Shown: positions 38,762-50,700 of the stretch, piece by piece
How the letters are laid out: every line of letters begins with the position of its first letter
Numbering within the stretch: position 1 is the first letter of the stretch
From: Apostichopus japonicus
Taxonomy: Eukaryota > Echinodermata > Holothuroidea > Aspidochirotida > Stichopodidae
Assembly (NCBI RefSeq): GCF_037975245.1
Contig: NC_092575.1
Coordinates: forward strand, 27,375,841-27,439,840
Reading direction: 5' to 3'
Length of the DNA: 64,000 nt
Program-made: the position numbers and the translations under genes
Notes under the pieces: model-generated
What the model was told of the DNA's origin: nothing
What the model saw: only the letters and a program-made list of their open reading frames with translations
The model's database searches: none

Positions 38762-41700
38762 CATATGAAAACGTAATGAGAAGGAAAATCCAGAACGGTG
38801 AAAAAACTTCCAGTCTCCACCGGGATTCAAACCATGACCTCCCGCTTTGTACGCGGACACCCTTGCCAACTGGGCCATGGACGCTGATTGTATGTCCAGA
38901 GGTTCGAAACCGGTAAGGAAGGTCGTAATTTCACTGTAGGCGTTTGACACCTGTTTGAGAACAATACTAGTTCTGTTTTGGTGACATATTTTGCCTTACT
39001 CTAGAGACTTAAACATGATGCAAACCAACTCGAAAATCATTTGTGATTCCTAAAGCCGAATCTCGAAAGAGATACTTTGAACAGACTTTATGTTAATAGA
39101 ATGGAGGTAAACGACAAAGGCAAATGAACATATATAAATGAAAACGTAATGAGAAGGAAAATCCAGAACAGTGAAAAACTTCCAGCCTCTATATATTTAT
39201 ATTTGTATTTGTATATGTATATGTACACGTACACGTACATTTACATTTACAAGTTGCTAGGGTCGATAACCAAATCACATAAAACATATCAACACCTCAT
39301 TTGTCTTTTACGAGTAGAATTATGATTTCGAAATCATTTGGTGTGAAATAACATCTAAAAGCTGTTGCTTTTTTTAACGTAAATGTTGCTATGGTAACGC
39401 TGTCGCTTGTTGTGTAGATGAGCAGTTACATCAACAGTACATTAAAAAGGAATCTTCTCTCGCTATTTATTTTGAAGAAATGTATTTTGTTCTTATGCAT
39501 TAATGTGTTACAAAGCTATCATGATAAATAGGAAATGTGATCTCATCCATTTTCAAATAATCAGGTTTATCAATTTGCCTTCTTGTGCTGAGTTTGATCT
39601 TTAACTATATTTATTCTTACTTTTATTTAAATTTCAGCTGATTACGGCAGATTAATGGTCAATGTTGCTGAAGATCTTACTCTAGACAGCACTTTGAAAT
39701 TAGCAACTTTGTTTCGTTTACCACCGGCAGAAATTGATATGATTCGCCGCGTTTCTCTGATAGAAACACCAGGAATCACTCTGATTAACTTCATGAAGAC
39801 ACGAAACATCATCAACATGTGTGATGTCACTAACCTACAAAAGGGTTTGGTTCATATTCAGCTAAACCGAACAAATGAAAATCTATTAGCTCCATATCAG
39901 TCTAAAGTTGACCTCTTTCAGTTTGAAGAAAATCAAGCACCAGAACTGCTTGACTGGCCTGGTAAGAATGAATAAAATAATGTACTCAGACTACATTAAA
40001 CGAAAATAGTTCAGTACAGTAAAAACTCTAGAAATGATTGTGAGTCAGGGGGTAATATTCAGTTTTGACACAATTTTTTATATAAACTATTAGTTATCAC
40101 CGTGTATGTATGGTGAAAGTAGTTACAAGTGGATCTTTTGACCAATTATTTATTGCCATTTGGTTCATTTCGTTATAGTAAAAGATTGAAAATAGAAATA
40201 ATACTAATAATAGTGTCTCTGGGATTAGCCAATATTTCAAGGATCCATTTAATCCATCTAGTCACTCTCAGAGAACATTGCTAGAGTCGTTTGATACTCC
40301 TGTTGTCTGCTGCCACTCGTCAAATCCTCTATCAACATAAAGCTTGTGTTACATATCTATAACATTTTGTATTATGATTCCTTCAATAATACCTCTTTCA
40401 TCAATCAATTGCAAGGCCTTTTGCATTGATGAAGAACTTTAAATTATTAGCATGGATAATTTAATTTATCCAGTATCACATCTGAAAATGCTATGTTATA
40501 TGGGCAAATTACTATGCAATTGGAAAGATGCATAGCAGTTTCAATAAACAGGAACCATAGCATATATAGGGGACTTAAAGGAAACTGTAATCAATATATG
40601 GAAGATTTGGCTTAATGTAATAGTGCTTGTGTTTCCATTGTTCTATATATTTAGTAGAAAACACCACATTTTTCAGTGATGATAAATCAACTCCATCACA
40701 AGGTTCTGATGGAAGAGAGGAACATCATGACCATAGTAAGGATAGTTTGATGGAGAGAACAGAGAAAGAAGAACTATCAAAGCAAAGCAAAGATTTACAA
40801 ATACCTAAAGTGAGGCACCATCATTCATACATTGAACACAGGATTAAGTGTAAAGGTGGAACTATTAGCATCATGGGGGTAGATCTGACTATTCCTGAAG
40901 ACGCTTTATCTTCTGATCGTGTAATTGCTGTTAAAGTGATCTATGATCCTGACATGCACCTCCCTGGAAATGCTACTAGGGGCAGAATGACACCCCTGAT
41001 AAAGCTAGAGCCAGAAGGACTTGTACTCAACAAGCCAGCCCAGCTGACTATTCCTCACTCGGCTATTATCCCTGAGCCAGATCGACATGGTGTTATTATC
41101 TTCAATGGTTTGAAAGATAAAGAACCTTTACAAGAAGGTAATGACAGTGACCAAGAATCACTTTTAAATACATATTGATGAATGTACCAGGAGAAGTACG
41201 ATGAGCTATATGCCGGGAATCATTACTGTTAAATATATCTTACTTAATAATCAGCTCTTGATATTTACTGTATTTAAAGTCTCAGTATGTGTTTGCCAAA
41301 TTTAAAACTTCGACCTTTCCAGCTTACTGCACTGAAAGCTTAGTAAAAAAATGACGCCATTCTATGCAATTTCCATATCAATATTCATTATTTTTATTGA
41401 GTTATCTGTCGTTAAAAATTTTAAGTTGAATAAAATTCGCCAGATTTCTTAAGGAGTCCAAAGATTCTGCAAGCTTCAATCAAAATTTGCAAGCCCCGTC
41501 CAACGGATCATGCGGCAATCAAATATGTCTATTTTGTTTACGACCGTTAGGCCTATGACTACTTTCAATTTCGTGGCTAGCTTGTTAGGTCCCTTCTCTG
41601 GAATAGCATCTTTCTTTCGGTCTTAACGATGTAGCTGGCAAAATGGTGTCATTTCCTTCCATTGCAATACTCCGTGGAAATGGGTAAACAAAGTCGACAA

Positions 41701-44700
41701 TACATAGATCTATAGAGGTTATATCTGTGTAATGAACATGCTGATTTGGGAGGTCGCAGTGATTTTACGGTACATCCTTCGCGCAATAAGGGGCAACAGA
41801 AAATAAATTTCTTCCTTTCGATTGCGACAGCTTTTCTCCATTAAACCCACCTGTCAGAGTGCACTTATAGTGAAAACGTTGAATCAACTTCGGAAGTTGT
41901 TTTCCAAAATTCATCAGCAAACACTCATTGAGACTTAAAGATAACCAACTAATATATTTTGTATTATATTACTTACTATAGGTGAAATAACTTGGACCGA
42001 AGAGAAATCTATTGATTGGAAGCTACACCCGGAGAAGATCAGTCTTGGTATAAACACCCTGAGCTACGTCTTTGTTAATTTAGTCAGCCAAGAAACAAAA
42101 CAGAAGCATATATTCCGTATTGTTCCATTTATTGATGGGATACTTCATTGCAAAGATGATATCTTAATAACTGTTTGTTTCTGTAAGGACAGTGATGAAG
42201 AGTACAAGGTGAGGATAATCTCCTGTTATCATGGTGATATCTGTAGTAGCTTAGACGTCAGTTCTGTTTCTTTTTGTGATTTGTAAGTCAGAAATTGACA
42301 ATGTTACTCTCTTTCATGTTCTATACATTGACGTTGATTGTGTTTCACTGGCAAATTATGAAGTGATTTGTTAAGGGCACATTTCTTCAGTCAAAATTTT
42401 ATTTTCATAAAAACTATGTATTTCCCCAAAAACAATTACATGACCCAAGTTTTCATGGTTCACATAATTTGCATAACAAGTATTTAGAGGATTTGATAAG
42501 AACATGTAACGTTAGTAATGTGAGCAAATTAAATAAACAAAGATGATGTTACTTGCTATAGCAGTATTCATCCTCTTTGCAGAGTAAAGGCACAACAAAT
42601 TGTATAATTAAATATCTGCTTGGTTGTTCTTTTTTTGGTATTTACTTTGTCATGTGCATATGTTTTAGTTGCTGTTAGAGGACCACCAGACCAAATTGAG
42701 TCTAGGAAACTATACAACATTTCAAGTTACCCGGACACTGAATGGCGGCAGAGATTTTGCTTCTTACATTGATCTGATGATGTCTTCACCTGGTGAAAGT
42801 TACCATCTGATGAAGGAAGAATCAACAAAGGTTGCTATTTGCCAATGCTATTTAAAGTTTATCTTCAACATTATAAGACCTGTAGTTAAGGATTGGTTTC
42901 CTGAAGTGGACCACAATGTTTTAGTGGTTAGAATGTCTGCCTTTCACCTACTAGGTTTCTGGTTAAAAAGCCCCTCAGGGACCAGAATCTATGCAAAACG
43001 GCTGCTGTGAAATATTGTTGAGCAGAATCTTGTGTGGGTTGTACTTCCGGTATGTGAATTATTAAATAAAGTTTGGTCATGTATTCTTTTACTTGGTTTC
43101 ACAAAAAGCGTCACTCACCATGGCTACACTTTGGTGATGATGATTGAATGGGGTTGTCTTTAATTGGATAACGTCCCTTCGTGTTTGAGGAAATGTTCAG
43201 ATGCTGTGGCAGTCTCGGTCATCATATTGGGATGCTGAATTAAGTGGCTGTCCTATGAGTAGGAATAATGAAGAACACTACCGGCCAGCCTAGTAATTTT
43301 CTCAACACTCATTGAAAATAACATGAATATTCATAGCTTGAATATATTCCCAAAGGGTTCCTACTTCATGGAACAAACTAATCAGAAATGTTGTTATGGA
43401 ATTACAATTTTCACCAGCTGCCTATGAAATGTTAGGGTTTGTACATAGCCACATGCCTTGGTTTCTTAACAGCATTTCCTTAATTCTTACATATTATATT
43501 TTGCACTGTTACTTTGAATACTTATCAAGCATTCTCATCCTCATTACATTGAGCTTCAATTTCGTTTATCCATTAGCATGTAGACATTGATCACCTCTGT
43601 GCTGCCAGTAGAGTCTCTCATCAGTTCAGACTCAACACGAACAAGGATGGAGACACTGACATGATTGATGTGACGTTAAAAGTATCACAACATGAAAAGA
43701 ACCAGACAGCCCTTATCCTCCAATCAAAGGTGAGTTATATCTGCTGATTGTCTTCCATCTGTTCGTGTTCTCAAATGTCTCTTCATAATATTAAGTGGCA
43801 TCTTCTATCTTCTGATCTTTTCTTTGTTCTTTGCTTATTCTTGTCCTGTCGGTTGGACGTCTTGCAGCTGTTTGCAAGCGGATATAAAAACTAACTCTTT
43901 TGTGTCAATGAATAAAGTCAGTGCTGTGACTTAATTATAGTTTATTCCATGGTACCTTCTCTCATGGATCCTTATCTTTCTTAATATTATGTACTATGCA
44001 TAATTGCAATTAAATAAATATTTTGTTAAACTGCTATTGTATTGTCACTCAAGTGATTTTAGTGTATCTACTTTTTATCCTGTTTTCTAAGTTTGCCGAC
44101 TCTTTCATGTTGCTTTGTAAATAATGAGTAACTCAAAATGCAATGAACTTTCGAAGAAGGGTACATATCACCTGTGTGTTATTACATGCACAGGTCAACA
44201 GTTATGGGAGACTGTTTTGTAAGTATGAGGTACCACTTAAAGAATAATGCATAAATAATAGCTATGTTGTTATCACCAGTCCTTAACTGTTGGATTCCAC
44301 ACATTTCTGATGTGCTGTTCCAAGCATGTTTCAGCCCTATTTTTTACATTATGTTCCTACTTTAAACCTAATCATTCACAGGGTGTGCACTCTTGTGTTG
44401 AGCATTTACAGTTCCCATGACTCATGTATATTTTTGTTTAATTCTTCAGGTGAAAAACATTCTCTTATCTCCTGAAAGCCAGGAAATTCTTTTTAGAGTA
44501 CTGCACCCAGGTGAGCATTCAAGTGGAAGTTGAAGTGGAACAGATGCGTGAACTTTTGAAAGTCCACCCTGGCCTGTATCTTAATGTAGTTGGAACAAAA
44601 AAATTAATAATAATTATCCTAGACATAAACCAGGCAAGTGTGTTTTGGTGGAGATGAAGAAGTAAGCACACATAGAGAACATGGTGAATGTCTACTTAGA

Positions 44701-47700
44701 CCTGAATAGGTAGTTGCATTTGGTTTTAGCAGTAAACACAAATGAGTGTTACTTATATCAACTTAGTATTGGGAATCAATTAATCACATAAAAACTTCTG
44801 ATTGAAAAAAATTAAATCTAGATGTTGAACCCAAAAAGTCCCACTTGAAAACTTTCATTTTAATTAGTATGCTCACTACCTAATTTATACCTCAAAGCAA
44901 CTATGAAATTGAAGCTGTATACAAAACTAGAATTTATCGAAAAGACAAAGGCTTATAGCTGAAAAGTTGCACATAAGTCGTGGACAGTATACTTAACCAA
45001 TTTAATGAGTGCTCGCACCAGAGGTTGACCTCCATACCAACCTTCCAAATGCAGGTTTCCATGCTTCTTGTGGGCCAGTTGTGTACTTGTGCATGTTAGG
45101 TGGGAACATTGCTCATTGTTCAAACTGGCAGTTAATTAGCATAGGCACTCTAATGTTTATATGTGATATGTAGTCCTAGCTCTACTTTTTCGAATGTAAA
45201 GTGGATGTTATGTCCTCACTTTCAGATTTAACCAAATATGAACAGTTGATAGGAGACATTGCAAAGAATCTAGAGAAACAACATTGTGAAAAGCTAGGCG
45301 TGTATTTTGAGCTCACGCCAGTAGAAAATGAATCAATTCAGACAGCAGCAGAATCTGGAAGGATGCTGATGAAAATATTGGACGAAAGAGAGCTCATCAT
45401 GCCAGACAGAATGATCAGAATGTATGATGGATTGAAAGCTATTCACTTTAATAAGGTGGCAAGACTGGTGGTGGAGTACATTGATACGTCACAGGAGAAA
45501 AATAAAAAGGAAAGCGATGGAGAAAAAGATAAAAAGAAAATGGTTCGTGCTTTATAAACACTGTTAAGACTTTGACACTTTAAGCTTGTAGCTATTAAAA
45601 CAAAAGTCACTTTGCATAAAAATCAAGATCTTAGAATATTAGAAGGTCTAATACAGAGTGTAATTTCTGATATGAAAAGTATTATTTTTGTTGTCATGCA
45701 AGTATGTCTGAAAAGTCATCGTTTTCTAGTTAAAACAGTTTCTTTCTTACTCAAAGTTACGTATTTAGAGATCAAGTCTAGAATATTTACTGAAGCTAAA
45801 TCAAATGCAGTAATTAGTTTTCTATCGTCAGTATGATAAGTATGATACAAAATATAATTTTATGAAATATTTGTACTATCTCATCATTATTTCAGGTAAA
45901 AATTCCAGAGAAACAGGAAATCATTTCAAAAAGGGAACCAAAATTGTCAGTAAATTTCAAAATGTTGATACAAGAGGGATACATGAGACTGGATGTCCAA
46001 AGAGCCTTGAAATTGTCTCATGGAAAACTGGACTTGGGAAGACGGCTGTTGCTGCTTGCTAAGGAAGAGCATGGTAAATTACACTATAGTTTAAGCAACA
46101 TGTGTGTTCCTTCTCTATTCTTTAGTTATATAATTATTCTCAATCTTATAGGACATTCTAGGATCATTACAGTTATTTCATGCGACCATTATGTTTCAGT
46201 ATTTAAGAAAGATGAATTATTTTCCTTTATTTCAGTATGAATATAATGTTTACCTCAAGAATAGCTTCAGACATGTCAATGCTAAAAAGGATATGATATA
46301 CCTTGCATACTTATGTTTGTTTCTGTTCTTTGAACATGTCATTAATTGTTTCATTCTTGTAATTCAATGACACTAAAATTTCTTGCAGATATAGTATTTG
46401 TTTTAGTATTTGATAGTATTTGATTATCTATTTTTTCCTTGAATAACAAATAAAAATGAAAACATCAGTTTTTTGTTACAGAGTTTATGTTCATATTGTG
46501 GATCGAAACTGTTCGCATTACCACATGTTTTATAAAAGTGACAAAATACTTTCCTTTCACGGGAAAAATATCCCTTTCCTCCTCCAGAGAGACTTCCCTT
46601 GTTCCCAGGGTCCAACCTTTATAAAGAACAATACTTTGATCAGCGTGGAGGTGAGATGTTTATCGCAGGTGTTAATCTCCTTGTACCAGCTGGTGCACTA
46701 CACTCTGGAAGGATTGTTAGTCTGAGGGTTTCTGCTGACCCTGCCATTAAAGGACCTATCTCAAACAAGAGTCTAAGGTTGACACCCTTTGTGAAATTTG
46801 GTCCAGAAAGCCTAACCTTACACAAGCCTATCTCCTTGATTATTCCACACTGTGGTTTTGTTACAACTAACCAGATGGGTATTGATGTGTACTCTGGTGT
46901 ATTACAAACAGGTCTGTTTCTTTTGTCTTGTGTTTTTCTATTCCAGTCAGCATGATATACAGGCATTAAATTTGTATTATCAACAGAAGAATGTATGTGA
47001 CCTTGTGTGTACCACCTCTTGACTTGTAAAAATGATAGGCCAAAAAGTGCATAATTCTGTTATTTAACACTGGGTGTGTGGTTCCATATTAAATGAATCT
47101 GTAGCCGGCCAAAAACGCAGTGACCAGGCGTAAATATATTTATAAGTTTGAGAAGATTACAAGTGGCACCTTCAAATGAGGGCAGGGCCGGTTAACTCTG
47201 AGATCGTGGGGACAACTTAAAAAGGCGGAATGGTCACACAAAAACAAACAAATAAAGGTAAAGTGGTGTGTTTAAGATGCACATGGACGTTGTATTAATA
47301 TCAATGGGGTTACTTAAACTTAATGTGAAATTATATAAATGGGTGTTACATATTTTGGAACTCTTACTTCTTATAACGACTCCACTGAGCTTAATGGAAA
47401 AAATAATTATCAGTCCCAACGAAATAATAACAAAATCGCCGCGCGGGTCGACCGAGTACAATTTGAAAACGAAATTGTCTCCTTGGGGAACTTCTAGGTT
47501 GGTTCACTTAGTTGGGGACGTCTCTGGATGGGTGGTTGTATGTATAGCTCGCGATTCGGGGGAATAAGCTCTTGGGGCGTTTCAGCTTGGGGCGTCTCTA
47601 AGAGGGACATGTTCATCACTCGGGTTGGGTCATCGCAGGGGTTCACTTCCGGATCCAAACAAGGACGTATAATTAAAATGGGGATTTATAATTCCATCAC

Positions 47701-50700
47701 AACAGAAAATTAGCACAACAAATAATAGGGTTGCCAGATATTAGCACAGGATGAAATATGGTTCTGCCTCCATTGGTACAGCTTCGGATGATAAACTTTT
47801 ATTAAATATGAAATTTCCTTGTAAAACAGTTCCAGGTGTTTACTAAAATAGAATATCCATTTGTAGAACAAGCTCCAGGTATTCACTAAACTTCTATAAA
47901 AATAAAAAAAACATTCCATGAGTAAATAGCTTCAAGTGTCCAATGAACTTCTAATTAATTTAATACTGGTCCTCTACTCTATTACTGGTGAAGTTAGTCT
48001 AAGAAAATAATTATGATCTCGTTCCCAACCATTTCAAACTTAATCCTTCCCCTCTTTCCCCCTAAATATTACAAACTCGGCGTCAGTGTCTTTTCTTATT
48101 TTTCCTACTACCATGATACCCTATTCAATCCATCCCATAATAATAAGAACACACCCCATAATGATAAGAATACATCCCATAATAATAAGAATACATCCCA
48201 TAATAATAATAGTACAAGGCAACTCACACATGACCACCTTTAACCAATAAAACACATAGGTTGGTTCATTGAATATTTATGATTTAGCCTTTGTCTCAAC
48301 TTTCCCCCTTACTCTAGACCAGCTTTCCCTCCACTTCCTGGTGTCTGAGGTCCAGTGACCAACCAGCTGTCAATTAACACTTAATAAATAATTTACCAGA
48401 GACATTACTTAACTTATTGTGTCCTTGGGTACATTTAAAATAATCATCTATCACAAAAACATTCCTATCTAACCAAAACAAAGTTATAAAATTGTCTATT
48501 TCACCAACAGTTCTGAAAAGGGATAGACTCATGGAGCCATTCATTTATTCCTAGAAAATAGGACCACACAAAACAATTACTTTGCTCAAGAAAAAGACAT
48601 GTCGCATAGAAATCAATATCTCAAGAAGGGGGTAATGTCCAGACAAATCATCTCCATTTCAAGGAATAACTCTCTTTCAGTTGTACCTTGCGAGTAAATA
48701 TTCAAATGTTGCATATTTTCGGGAGAAATAAACAACATTTCCAAAGAAAAATAACACCTTCAAGCTGTGTTAAACTTTTTTAGTTTATCTAGTGTCCTTG
48801 CATCCATACATAGAGATAGATGCATGATATTGTGTTATTTTGATAATCTATGTGTGGAGTGTTCTATTTTCTACCACCAGACTGTAACTTCAAAATTATC
48901 TATGGTATAGTTTAGGATTGGTGTTCTACCTGTCACCATGTTATAAAAATCTTAATAGCAAAATGGTGTTTACATTTTTCTTCAGACAAATCTGTCAAGT
49001 GGAGATTAGATAGGAAACACCTCAGCTGCTCTATGAATAGTCAACACCTTGCAGTTAAAGCTGAGAAATCCTGTCTCATTGGTCTTCATATCCCTTTCAT
49101 ACCTAAGATGAGGAAGCGTGTTTGTCTTTTACCGATTGTTAACAGAGTTTCTGAATCAGGGGATCAATTGACAATCCATCTTTGGTTTCACAATGATGAC
49201 AATCTGGAACATAAAGTAAGCAGCAGATTTCATCAGCTCAAGTGGTATTGCTAATTGCCTCATGGATTCCAGTTATCTGCCTTTTTGCATGACACATGGT
49301 TCATTCACTGATCTGTACAAGGTTGATACATTGTTAACCATAGCTACAGTATTTAGTGATGGAAATGATAAAGTTCTAGCTTCATGCCCTAGAGGCACAA
49401 ACCACTCTGACAGTCAAATTGTGATGATATAGTTGGTAGAAGGGTGATGTGAGATAAGCTGGGTTAAAGCTGTCTGTGGTCATTAATGGTTGAAAATTAT
49501 AATTTTGCAGTGGTCAAAAAGACACTGATCAGATGTCCTAGAACAAAACTGAATGTTGAATAAGTTATTGTTGGTGGTCATTGACAACTGACACTAAGTT
49601 TTGTAATTACAGACACATTTGTAAACACACCTTGACCACGTGTCCAAGATAAGAGAGCGAACATATATATTTCAGAACATAGGCTGTCAGACTAATAATA
49701 TTCTTTGATAATTCATCCTATCAGACACCCAATGTATTAGATATCGATAACATCTCCCTTATTTATCAAACAATGGCCAACCCAGAGAGGGCCATAATAG
49801 GGAGCTGATATTGCCTCCTGGTCATACATAGGACAACTAAGCAGTGTGGCATTGATGCTAATATTAAATTTACATAAGTAATAATATTATATTCAATTGT
49901 TTCATTTTTTATATTAATAGAGTCTTATCAATGAAGAAATCTACCAGCAAAAGGGAACCATAATTCATGATCCTGTCTTTGTTGTCCTCAAATCTATGAC
50001 TTCATCTTTACATGTTTACACTAACTCCAGTACATCACAGTGTAACCCACATCCAAGAAAAGTGGTTAGTAATATTTGTTAAATATTCTTATTTATTTGT
50101 TGGTAGCATGTAAAGAAAGCCGGTAGTTCTTGTTCCATATGCATTTGTTGAGTGGTATGTATTTGGTGTTAGCATATGTTGTTATACAAATAACATCTGC
50201 AGTTGTCTATACAGTTGATTTCATTCTTGACTAGTCCTTTATTCCATCATCATTGAATGTCCTTGTATTGATTATATAAGTATGTTGTAATGTGTGTAAC
50301 TGTTATGGTCTCTTTTTTGTTTTTTAAGGGTTTTTGAGGGTAATACGAATAATCATTCTTTTAAAAGCATATAAGTGCTAAAAAGAAGATGAAGTGAATA
50401 TTTTATAGCCTTGCCTGAAGGCCGAAGCCTTGTCAAATGACTTTACAACACCCATAAATCTCAGTATGCATAGTTCCATTAGATGGCCGTAGAGTACTTC
50501 AGTTTACTATATATGTGTCCACTATGGGACATGGGTGCTGTCAAAGTAAAGCACACAGCTATATTTACAAATTAAATTACCTTGCATTTGCCAATGTATA
50601 CACCTAGATGAAGACAGGCAATTGAGGTAAATTCCTTTGCCCAAATCCATATCATAACAATCCAGTCGACTAAAACTGGGACCTGCATTACCCTAACAAC

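Noticed and set aside
38812-38890. tRNA gene on the minus strand
   Set aside because: A and B boxes are present but there is no paired acceptor stem and the sequence runs into a SINE body.
38626-38950. Minus-strand frames with long Tyr-Ile runs
   Set aside because: They read through the AT microsatellite and the SINE; no coding evidence.
39385-39398. RFX-type X-box, GTTGCTATGGTAAC
   Set aside because: A good match to the consensus but isolated in an intron, and a 14-bp imperfect palindrome is weak evidence alone.
42831-43010. Reading-frame extension past the UPA exon as normal coding sequence
   Set aside because: The equivalent extension in gene A stops after about 8 codons, so it is intron in the main form; kept only as a possible retention isoform.
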